DNA from: Roseomonas sp. E05
Lineage (GTDB): Bacteria > Pseudomonadota > Alphaproteobacteria > Acetobacterales > Acetobacteraceae
NCBI RefSeq assembly: GCF_030063475.1
Contig: NZ_JASIRT010000001.1
Span: forward strand, 310,001 to 374,000
Reading direction: 5' to 3'
Length of the DNA: 64,000 bases
The notes under the pieces are model-generated. The model ran no database searches, had not been told where the DNA came from, and was given only the letters and a program-made list of their open reading frames with translations. The translations under genes and the position numbers were made by a program. Shown piece after piece: positions 1-6,780 of this stretch. Each line of letters begins with the position of its first letter. Within the stretch, counting starts at the first letter, position 1.

Positions 1-635
1 AGCGGTGGCGGCGTGGTCATGAAGACCTGCACGCGCCCGGCCAGCAGGTCCTGCGTCGCCGGCCCGGTGCCGCGATAGGGCACATGCGCCATGTCCATGC
101 CCGCCTTCTGCTTCCACAGCTCGGTGCCAAGATGCTGCATCGAGCCATTGCCGGCGGAGGCGTAGTTCAGCTCGCCCGGATGCGCCCTGGCATGGGCGAC
201 CAGCTCGGCCGCGGTCTTCGCCGGCACCGAGGGATGCACGAAGACCACCTGCGGCGCATCCATCAGCAGCGCGACGGGCACCAGGTCCTTCTGCACGTCA
301 TAGCCGAGATTGGGGATGATGGCCGGCGTGCCGACATGGTAGCCGGAATACTGCACCAGCAGCGTGGTGCCGTCCGGCCTGGCGCGCGCCACCGCGCCGG
401 TGCCGATGGCGCCGTTCGCCCCGGCGCGGTTCTCCACCACCACGCTCTGCCCCAGGCGCCTGGCCAGCGGCTCGGCCAGCAGGCGGGCGGCGAAATCCGT
501 CGTACCCGCCGGCGCGGTCGGCACGATCAGCGTGATGGTGCCGCTCTGCGCGCGGGCGGCGGGCGCGGCGCCCAGCAGGGCGCCAGCAAGGCCAAGGGAC
601 GCGGCGCACAGCAGGCGCCGCCGGTTCGACAGCAT
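1..635 (-). CDS. Bug/TctC-family tripartite tricarboxylate transporter substrate-binding protein, C-terminus cut off by window edge
   Basis: This is the periplasmic solute receptor of a TTT-type system or an orphan Bug receptor, a family that binds small carboxylates. The reading frame starts at ATG 635 and runs off the window, leaving about 211 residues. The N-terminus carries an Arg-rich signal peptide (NRRRLLCAA, then a hydrophobic stretch ending ARAQ, residues about 1-30). Family hallmarks follow: a VENRAGANGAIG segment near residue 75 and HVPYRGTGPATQDLL near residue 190. The LysR gene just upstream on the same strand is a common partner for Bug receptors. No TctA/TctB membrane genes are visible here; they could lie beyond the edge or be absent. 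The ligand cannot be told from sequence. Confidence 0.88.
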   Translation of the reverse strand, partial: MLSNRRRLLCAASLGLAGALLGAAPAARAQSGTITLIVPTAPAGTTDFAARLLAEPLARRLGQSVVVENRAGANGAIGTGAVARARPDGTTLLVQYSGYHVGTPAIIPNLGYDVQKDLVPVALLMDAPQVVFVHPSVPAKTAAELVAHARAHPGELNYASAGNGSMQHLGTELWKQKAGMDMAHVPYRGTGPATQDLLAGRVQVFMTTPPP

Positions 636-744
636 GGCTCGGACATCTCCCGGTTCGTTGCCCGGCAGGATGCCAAGTGCCCGGCCCGCCTGCCACTCGC
701 GTTTGGCGAGGCGAGACATCGCCGCCTGCGATGGTCGGCACCGG

Positions 745-1662
745 CTACGTCTCCAGCCGCGCTGCCTGCTGGACGAAGAGCCGCGCCGGCGCCGGCAGGG
801 TGGCACGGTCCCGCACGCAGAGCTTCAGCCGCCGCTGCGCCCAGGCGTCGCGCAGCGGAACGCCGCGCAGCCCCATGGCCTCGGCGAAGGGGTGGATGCA
901 GGCCTCCGGCAGCACTGCAAGCCCGATTCCGACCTGCACCAGTCGCCGCAACACGTCGAAGCTGTTCACATGCACCCGCAGGTCGATCGGCCGCCCGCAT
1001 TGCGCCGCCGTGCTGGCCAGCATCTTCTGGATCGAGGATTCCCGCGCCAGCCCGACCTGCGGGAAATCCAGCGTCTCCGCATAGTCGAGCGCCTCCACCC
1101 CGGCCAGCGGATGGCCCAGCGGCACCACCACCTGCAGCCGGTCCTCGCGGTAGAACAGGCTCTCCAGCCCCTCGGCCGGCACGCTCTCCGCCATGATGCC
1201 GACATCCGCCAGCCCGTCCCGCACCGCCCGGACGATCTCCGGGCTCAGCAGCTCCTGCATCTCCACCCGGATGCCCGGCCAGCGCGCCATGAACAGCGCC
1301 AGCTCCTCCGGCAGGAACTCGGTCAGCGAGGAGGTGTTGGCGGCGATCCGCACATGCCCGCGCACCCCCTGCGCATGCTCGCCCATCTCGTCGCGCATCC
1401 GCCCCAGCACGGCGAAGACGCTGCGCGCATGGCGCAGCAGCGCCTCCCCCGCCGGAGTCAGCGCGATGCCGCGCGCATGGCGCTGCAGCAGCGGCGTGTC
1501 CATCGCCGCCTCCAGCTCCGCCAGCCGCCGGCTCACCGCCGAAGGCGCGATGTGCCGCCGCGCCGCCGCCGCCGCGATGCTCCCCTCCTCCGCCACCGAG
1601 AGGAACAGGTCGAGCGTCACCAGGTCGAACCGCAGCCGGCCCTCGCTTGTGCCTTGGGACAT
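745..1662 (-). CDS. LysR-family transcriptional regulator
   Basis: DNA-binding regulator of about 305 residues, the normal length for the family. Residues about 8-65 form the winged helix-turn-helix (AAAARRHIAPSAVSRRLAELE), and the rest is the periplasmic-binding-protein-like effector domain. I chose ATG 1662 because the protein then starts just before the helix-turn-helix; an upstream TTG at 1698 would add 12 poor residues. It ends 109 bp before the Bug receptor on the same strand, so it probably regulates that receptor and an associated catabolic function, but no operator was recognised. The effector is unknown. Confidence 0.9.
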   Translation of the reverse strand: MSQGTSEGRLRFDLVTLDLFLSVAEEGSIAAAAARRHIAPSAVSRRLAELEAAMDTPLLQRHARGIALTPAGEALLRHARSVFAVLGRMRDEMGEHAQGVRGHVRIAANTSSLTEFLPEELALFMARWPGIRVEMQELLSPEIVRAVRDGLADVGIMAESVPAEGLESLFYREDRLQVVVPLGHPLAGVEALDYAETLDFPQVGLARESSIQKMLASTAAQCGRPIDLRVHVNSFDVLRRLVQVGIGLAVLPEACIHPFAEAMGLRGVPLRDAWAQRRLKLCVRDRATLPAPARLFVQQAARLET

Positions 1663-1742
1663 GATGGGGAATCTGCGGCGGCGGCCAAGTCCGGTCAAAC
1701 CGGCAGGGCGGGGGCGGTTGAACCACCCCGGACCCTGCCCCC

Positions 1743-2189
1743 TCAGGACAAGGCCAGCAGGTCGCGGCGAAGCCGGCCGGCATCGCCGCCCTCCAGCAGC
1801 GCCTCCGCCTCCCGGTGCGCCCGCTCCCAGACCGGCAGCGCCGCGGCCAACAGCGCGCGTCCCTCCTCGGTCAGCGCCAGGCGGCGGGCGCGGCGGTCCT
1901 GCGCATCGGCCGCCACCACCAGCAGGCCGCGCCGCTCCAACGGCTTCAGCGCGGCGGTCAGCGTCGTCCGGTCCATCGCCAGCACCGAGGCCACCGACTT
2001 CATCGGCGCCGGCTGTGGGCGGTTCAGCGACATCAGCAGGGAGAACTGGCCGCTGGTCAGGCCAACCGGCCGCAGCGCCTCGTCGAAACGGCGCGCCAGG
2101 GCCCGCGCCGCGCGCTGCACATGCAGGCAGAGGCAGGCATCGCGTACCAGCAGGGTCGTCTGAAAAGTCAGGTCCACGGGGTTTGACAA
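1743..2189 (-). CDS. MarR-family transcriptional regulator
   Basis: Winged-helix repressor of about 148 residues, with recognition region SVLAMDRTTLTAALKPLERRGLLV near residues 70-92 followed by the wing (DAQDRRARRLALTEEGRALL). The start is uncertain: TTG 2189 or GTG 2177 are in frame, while the nearby ATG is not. The gene is divergent from the VOC-domain gene, and the perfect palindrome GTTGATATCAAC lies 10 bp upstream of the TTG. This arrangement is typical of autoregulated MarR proteins. The same 18-bp box stands before the DUF1428 gene at 34 kb, suggesting a second target. MarR proteins commonly sense phenolics, oxidants or electrophiles; the ligand here is unknown. Confidence 0.9.
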   Translation of the reverse strand: MSNPVDLTFQTTLLVRDACLCLHVQRAARALARRFDEALRPVGLTSGQFSLLMSLNRPQPAPMKSVASVLAMDRTTLTAALKPLERRGLLVVAADAQDRRARRLALTEEGRALLAAALPVWERAHREAEALLEGGDAGRLRRDLLALS

Positions 2190-2195
2190 GCCATC

Positions 2196-2213
2196 TACGT
2201 TGATATCAACTTA
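2196..2213. promoter_or_regulatory. Palindromic operator, likely MarR box (copy 1)
   Basis: TACGTTGATATCAACTTA contains the perfect 12-bp palindrome GTTGATATCAAC (2199-2210) in the MarR/VOC intergenic space. A TTGACA at 2183-2188 could be a -35 for rightward transcription. The same 18 bases occur at 33964-33981. The box sequence and its recurrence are read directly; binding by the adjacent MarR protein is inferred. Confidence 0.7.
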
Positions 2214-2270
2214 TCCATGTCGTCTCGCAATGGCGCCGCGCAAGGAGCACGGCGAAGCGGAGAAAACAGG

Positions 2271-3047
2271 ATGCCGAATCCGCATGGGGTTTTCATCTGG
2301 TACGAACTGATGACCACCGATGCACCGGCCGCCACCGCCTTCTATCGCGCGGTGCTGGGCTGGGGCGCCCGAAGCGCCGGGCAGCCCGGCACGGACTATA
2401 CGCTGCTCCTCGCCGGGGACGCCCCGGTCGCCGGCGCCATGACCATGCCGCAGGACGGAAGCTGCGCCGGCGAAGGACGCCCCACCTGGATCGGCGACAT
2501 CGCGGTGGAGGACGTGGATGCCATGGCGGCGCGCGTGACCGAAGCCGGCGGCTCCATCCTGCGCCCGCCCGAGGACATCCCCGGCATCGGCCGCTTCGCC
2601 GTCGCCGCCGACCCGGAGGGCACCGTCTTCGTCCTGTTCCGCGGCACCGAGGCGATGCCCCTGCCCCCCTTCGCCATGGACAAGCCCGGCCATCCCGCCT
2701 GGCACGAGCTGGTGGCCACCGACGCCGAGGCCGCCTTCGCCTTCTATTCCCGCCTCTTCGGCTGGACCAAGGCGGAGGCGCACGACATGGGCCCGATGGG
2801 CGTCTATCAGCTCTTCGCCGCCGATGGCGTGGTGATCGGCGGCATGATGACCCGCCCGCCCGGCATGGCCGCCTTCCCCTGGACCTTCTATTTCCGCCTC
2901 GAGAGCGTCGGCGCCGCGGCGGAGCGCCTGCAGGCGCAGGGTGGCACCGTGCTGAACGGCCCCCATGAGGTGCCGGGCGGCCAGTGGATCCTGCAGGCGC
3001 GGGACCCGCAGGGCGCCAGCTTCGCGCTGATCAGCGCAGGACGCTGA
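2271..3047 (+). CDS. Two-domain VOC (glyoxalase/bleomycin-resistance fold) protein
   Basis: 258 residues made of two VOC repeats: the first starts at GVFIWYELMTTDAPAATAFY (residues about 5-24) and the second at HPAWHELVATDAEAAFAFY (about 142-160). Both have the paired beta-alpha-beta-beta-beta pattern that forms metal or ligand sites, and each half ends with a conserved DP-x-G segment (ADPEGTVFVLF, RDPQGASFALI). Proteins of this type are often called hydroxylase-like or glyoxalase-like; the substrate is unknown. ATG 2271 is preferred because GGAG lies 8 bp upstream; ATG 2217 is in frame but abuts the operator. The divergent MarR gene and shared operator suggest the protein is induced by a small reactive compound. 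Confidence 0.85.
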   Translation: MPNPHGVFIWYELMTTDAPAATAFYRAVLGWGARSAGQPGTDYTLLLAGDAPVAGAMTMPQDGSCAGEGRPTWIGDIAVEDVDAMAARVTEAGGSILRPPEDIPGIGRFAVAADPEGTVFVLFRGTEAMPLPPFAMDKPGHPAWHELVATDAEAAFAFYSRLFGWTKAEAHDMGPMGVYQLFAADGVVIGGMMTRPPGMAAFPWTFYFRLESVGAAAERLQAQGGTVLNGPHEVPGGQWILQARDPQGASFALISAGR

Positions 3048-3197
3048 CGCCACGGCTCCCCGGCCATCCCTGCCCCCCGCTCCCTCGCCCCCCGCCCTCC
3101 CCCGGGTGATCGCACCGCGCGATGCCAAGGCTCTGCATCCGGCACTGGTCGGCGCGCCCCCGCCGCGCCACCCTTCCTCCCGGGAGGAACCCGCATC

Positions 3198-4085
3198 ATG
3201 CCGGATGTCACCATCGTGGAGGTGGGGCCGCGCGACGGCTTCCAGCCGATCGGCCCCTTCATCCCCACGGATGAGAAGCTTGCCATCATCCAGGGCTGCG
3301 CCGCCGCCGGCCTGACGCGCATCGAGGCCGGCGCCTTCGTCGGGCCTGCCGCCGTGCCGCAGATGGCGGATGCCGAGGCGGTGCTCTCCGGCACCCTCGC
3401 CCTGCCCGGCGCCGACCCGCAGATGCTGGTGCCGAACGCCCGCCATGCCCGCCGCGCCCTGGCCGCCGGCGCGCGGCATCTGGTCTGGGTCGTCTCCGTC
3501 TCCGAGGCGCACAACCGCAGCAATATCCGCATGAGCCCGGCGGAATCGGTGGCCGAGTTCGCCGCCTTGCTGCCGGAGCTGGAGGGCGTCCGTCTGCGCC
3601 TGAACATCGCGACGGCCTTCGACTGTCCCTTCACCGGCCGTGTCGCCCCCGAGGCTACGCTGGACCTCGTCGGCCGCCTCGCGGCGCTGCTCCCGGACGC
3701 CGAATACGCCCTCTGCGACACCACCGGCCGCGCCGACCCCGCCCATGTCGCGGACCTGCACGCCGCCTGCGCCCGCGCCTTCCCGCAGGTGGCCGCCTGG
3801 GCCTTCCACGGCCATGACACCTACGGGCTGGGCCTCGCCAACATCATGGCGGCGCATGGCACGGGGGTGCGGGTCTTCGATGCGGCCATCGCCGGCCTGG
3901 GCGGCTGCCCCTTCGCTCCGGGCGCGACCGGCAATGTGGCCACCGAGGATGTCGCCTGGATGTTCGCCCGCATGGGGGCTTCCACCGGCCTGGACCTCGG
4001 CGCCTTGCTGCCGGTGGCGCGACGCGCGGCAGCCTTGCCCGGCGGCTGCCCCGGCGGAAGGGTGCGGCAGGCCCTGGCGGCCTAG
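3198..4085 (+). CDS. Hydroxymethylglutaryl-CoA lyase-like protein (HMGL/DRE-TIM family)
   Basis: TIM-barrel lyase of 295 residues, the usual length of bacterial HMG-CoA lyase, which splits HMG-CoA to acetyl-CoA and acetoacetate in leucine and ketone-body catabolism. Visible motifs are VEVGPRDGFQ (residues 7-16, with the Arg-Asp metal/catalytic pair), the metal-binding HGHDTYGLG, and the loop GLGGCPFAPGATGNVATED with the conserved Cys. The N-terminal motif reads GPRDGFQ rather than the classical GPRDGLQNE, so a related hydroxyacyl-CoA lyase is possible. A GGGAGGA Shine-Dalgarno stands about 11 bp before the ATG. It lies 150 bp after the VOC gene; joint transcription is possible but not shown. 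Confidence 0.85.
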   Translation: MPDVTIVEVGPRDGFQPIGPFIPTDEKLAIIQGCAAAGLTRIEAGAFVGPAAVPQMADAEAVLSGTLALPGADPQMLVPNARHARRALAAGARHLVWVVSVSEAHNRSNIRMSPAESVAEFAALLPELEGVRLRLNIATAFDCPFTGRVAPEATLDLVGRLAALLPDAEYALCDTTGRADPAHVADLHAACARAFPQVAAWAFHGHDTYGLGLANIMAAHGTGVRVFDAAIAGLGGCPFAPGATGNVATEDVAWMFARMGASTGLDLGALLPVARRAAALPGGCPGGRVRQALAA

Positions 4086-4090
4086 AACAA

Positions 4091-4214
4091 GGTCGGGGGA
4101 AGGAATTCCCCCAAACCCCCATCTTCTTTTTGGCCGTGGGGGCCATGCTTTCCGCCCACACGGGAAACTGACAGAAAAAAGAAGGGGGCCTGGGGGAATT
4201 CATTCCCCCAGCCT
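4091..4214. repeat. Inverted-repeat intergenic element, family 1, copy A
   Basis: Element of about 124 bp between the lyase gene and der. Its outer arms (about 38 bp each) are imperfect inverted copies, each holding a GGGGGAA..AATTCCCCC palindrome followed by a C-run and then a pyrimidine run. The arms flank a variable centre. Three relatives lie at 19467-19594, 39111-39235 and 53999-54136. No ORF is present. It could fold into a long hairpin in RNA. Confidence 0.85.
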
Positions 4215-4272
4215 TGCTTTCACGCCCGTTTCTGTTCCACCGGGGCCGGTTCCGCTGTAAAGCCTCGGCATC

Positions 4273-5610
4273 ATGCTCCCCCGTATCGCCATTGTCGGCC
4301 GGCCGAACGTCGGCAAGTCCACGCTGTTCAACCGCCTGGCCGGGCGCAAGCTCGCCATCGTGGACGACACCCCCGGCGTCACGCGCGACCGCAAGGAGGT
4401 CGAGGCCCGCCTCGGCCACCGTCCCGTGCTGCTGCTCGACACGGCGGGGCTGGAGGAGGCGCCGCCCGACACCGTCGCCGGCCGCATGCGCGCCAGCTCC
4501 GAGGCCGCCATCCGGCAGGCCGACCTGGTGCTCTTCGTGATCGACGCCCGCGCCGGCCTCACCCCGTCCGACCGCGCCTTCGCCGCCTGGCTGCGCCGCC
4601 AGTCGGTCCCCGTGCTGCTGGTCGCCAACAAGACCGAGGGCCGCGCCGGCGGCATGGCGGCGATGGAGGCCTATGAACTGGGCCTCGGCGATCCGGTCGC
4701 CATCTCCGCCGAGCATGGCGAGGGCATGGGCGACCTCTACAGCACCGCCATCGAGCTGCTGCCGGCCGAGGAGGATCCCGAGGCCCGCGAGCGTGACCGC
4801 CCGCTGCGGCTGGCCATCGTCGGCCGCCCGAATGCCGGCAAGTCCACCCTGCTCAATGCCCTGGTCGGCGAGGAGCGGATGATCACCGGCCCCGAGCCCG
4901 GCCTGACGCGCGACGCCGTCGCGGTCGAATGGACCGACGAGACCGGCGGCAAGGTTCGCCTCGTGGATACCGCCGGGATGCGCAAGAAGGCCCGCATCAG
5001 CGAAAGCCTGGAGCAGATGTCGGTCGGCGCCACCATCGCCGCGCTGAAGGAGGCGGAGGTGGCGGTGCTGGTGCTCGATGCCACCCTCGGCATGGACGAG
5101 CAGGACCTGCGCATCGCCCGCCTCGCCGAGCGCGAGGGCCGCGCCGTGGTCATCGCCTACAACAAGTGGGATGCGGTGGAGGACCGGGCGGTGGCGCGCA
5201 AGGCGCTGGAGGACGTGCTGCAGACCTCCCTCGCCCAGCTCAAGGGCATCACCGTCGTCGCGCTCTCGGCCATGACCGGCAAGGGCGTCGAGCGGCTGAT
5301 GCCCGCCGTGCGGCAGACCGTCGAGCGCTGGAACCGCCGCATCCCGACCGGCGAGCTGAACCGCTGGTTCGAGGCCGCCGTGGCCCGCCACGCGCCGCCG
5401 CTGGCGGATGGCCGCCGCATCAAGCTGCGCTACGCCACCATGCCCAAGGCCCGGCCGCCGACCATCGCCGTCTTCGGCCCGCGCGCCGAGGACCTGCCGG
5501 AGGACTACCGCCGCTACCTCGTGAACAGCTTCCGCGAGGCCTTCGACATGCCGGGCGTGCCGATCCGCCTGCACGGACGCGGCGGCAAGAACCCCTTCGT
5601 CGAGGAATGA
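4273..5610 (+). CDS. der: Ribosome biogenesis GTPase Der (EngA)
   Basis: Essential double GTPase that acts in assembly of the 50S subunit. The 445 residues show two consecutive G domains: GRPNVGKST at residues 9-17 with DTAGLEE, and GRPNAGKST near residues 184-192 with DTAGMRKK and NKWD. A C-terminal KH-like domain follows (from about residue 355, SALTGKGVE-like through FVEE). The length and tandem-domain architecture are diagnostic. It is followed after 25 bp by the bestrophin-like gene, possibly cotranscribed. Confidence 0.98.
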   Translation: MLPRIAIVGRPNVGKSTLFNRLAGRKLAIVDDTPGVTRDRKEVEARLGHRPVLLLDTAGLEEAPPDTVAGRMRASSEAAIRQADLVLFVIDARAGLTPSDRAFAAWLRRQSVPVLLVANKTEGRAGGMAAMEAYELGLGDPVAISAEHGEGMGDLYSTAIELLPAEEDPEARERDRPLRLAIVGRPNAGKSTLLNALVGEERMITGPEPGLTRDAVAVEWTDETGGKVRLVDTAGMRKKARISESLEQMSVGATIAALKEAEVAVLVLDATLGMDEQDLRIARLAEREGRAVVIAYNKWDAVEDRAVARKALEDVLQTSLAQLKGITVVALSAMTGKGVERLMPAVRQTVERWNRRIPTGELNRWFEAAVARHAPPLADGRRIKLRYATMPKARPPTIAVFGPRAEDLPEDYRRYLVNSFREAFDMPGVPIRLHGRGGKNPFVEE

Positions 5611-5635
5611 GCGCCCCGCCAGGGGCGCGGTCCCG

Positions 5636-6550
5636 ATGATCGTCCGGCCAAGGCCGGGCGCGCTGGATCTGCTCTTCGCCCTGCGCGGCTCGATCGTGCC
5701 GCGCGTGGCGCCGCGCGTGCTGCTCATCGCCCTGCTGGCGGCGCTGCTCGCCTGGCTGCACCAGAGCGGCCGGCTGCGCTTCCCCGAGTTCACCGTCGCG
5801 CCCTTCGGGCTGCTCGGCATCGCGCTCTCGGTCTTCCTCGGCTTCCGCAACAACAGCTGCTACGATCGCTGGTGGGAGGCGCGGAAGCTCTGGGGCCAGC
5901 TCGTCGCCGAGTCCCGCAGCTTCGGGCGCGAGGTGACGGCCCTCTTTCCCGAGGATTCGGCGCTGCGCCAGCGCCTGCTCCACCGCGCCATCGGCTTCGC
6001 CGCGCAACTGGCCGCCCAGCTCCGCGGCACCGATGGCGCCGCCGCCGCGCGCGCCTGGCTGCCGGCAGAGGAGGCCGCCGCCCTGCCCGCACGGCGCAAC
6101 CGGGGCGAGGCGATCCTGCGCGCCCAGGCCGCCGATCTGGCGGCGCTGCGGCGCGAGGGGCGTCTGGGCGACATGCTCTATGCCGGGCTGGCCGGGCACC
6201 TGGCCGCCATGGGCGGGGTGCAGGCCGGCACCGAGCGGATTCTCTCCACGCCCACGCCCTTCGCCTATACGCTGCTGCTGCACCGCACGGCCTGGCTGTT
6301 CTGTCTGCTGATGCCGGTCGGCTTCGTCGGCACGCTGGGCTTCTGGACGCCGCTGGTGGCGGCCATCCTGGCCTATGCGCTGTTCGGCCTCGATGCCCTG
6401 AGCGACGAGCTGGAGGAGCCCTTCGGCCTGGAGCAGAATGATCTGCCGCTGAACGCGCTGGTGCGCGTCATCGAGATCGACCTGCTGGAGATGTCGGGGG
6501 AGGCGGATTTGCCCGAGCCGCTGCGCCCGGACCGCCATCTGCTGCTGTGA
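5636..6550 (+). CDS. Bestrophin-like channel protein (UPF0187/YneE family)
   Basis: Inner-membrane protein of 304 residues with hydrophobic segments near residues 20-42 and 50-70 and two more in the second half (about 213-250). The family signature FRNNSCYDRWWEARKLWGQL occurs at residues about 70-89. Bacterial bestrophins form pentameric ion channels; selectivity cannot be read from sequence. The gene follows der by 25 bp and ends at a strong hairpin (6555-6577). Confidence 0.9.
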   Translation: MIVRPRPGALDLLFALRGSIVPRVAPRVLLIALLAALLAWLHQSGRLRFPEFTVAPFGLLGIALSVFLGFRNNSCYDRWWEARKLWGQLVAESRSFGREVTALFPEDSALRQRLLHRAIGFAAQLAAQLRGTDGAAAARAWLPAEEAAALPARRNRGEAILRAQAADLAALRREGRLGDMLYAGLAGHLAAMGGVQAGTERILSTPTPFAYTLLLHRTAWLFCLLMPVGFVGTLGFWTPLVAAILAYALFGLDALSDELEEPFGLEQNDLPLNALVRVIEIDLLEMSGEADLPEPLRPDRHLLL

Positions 6551-6554
6551 AAGC

Positions 6555-6577
6555 CCCCGCCTGCGCGGCAGGCGGGG
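6555..6577. terminator. Hairpin between convergent genes, possible bidirectional terminator
   Basis: A perfect 10-bp stem CCCCGCCTGC/GCAGGCGGGG encloses a 3-base loop directly after the bestrophin stop codon. There is no T-run, so it would be a non-canonical terminator or RNA-end stabiliser. Confidence 0.5.
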
Positions 6578-6588
6578 AGGTACAAAGG

Positions 6589-6720
6589 TCAGGAGAGCCG
6601 GAGAAGGTGCAGCACCGCGAGCAGGCCGGAGAAGGTCGCGCCGGTCAGCAGGAGCTGTTCCAGCAGGCGAATCCTCGGGGCCGTCAGCAGGCGGGCGCGG
6701 ATGGTCGGTCTTTCTTGCAT
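6589..6720 (-). CDS. Possible small membrane protein, 43 residues
   Basis: A short ORF on the minus strand starts at ATG 6720 and ends in TGA at 6589-6591. The product begins MQERPTIRARLLTAP and continues as a Leu-rich hydrophobic helix (about residues 18-40) ending LRLS. AGAGG lies about 8 bp upstream of the ATG, a fair ribosome-binding site. It sits between the bestrophin gene (convergent) and the amidotransferase gene, whose 3' end is 60 bp upstream. A basic N-terminus followed by a single hydrophobic helix would suit a one-span membrane peptide. No family is recognised and chance cannot be excluded in such GC-rich DNA. Confidence 0.4.
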   Translation of the reverse strand: MQERPTIRARLLTAPRIRLLEQLLLTGATFSGLLAVLHLLRLS

Positions 6721-6780
6721 CGGCCAACCTCTCACATTCCGCATCCCAGGCCAAGCATCATGCGCCCGAGGGCAGCCCGG

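Noticed and set aside
1663-1698. Upstream TTG start for the LysR gene
   Set aside because: It adds 12 Arg-rich residues before the normal family N-terminus, with no ribosome-binding site.
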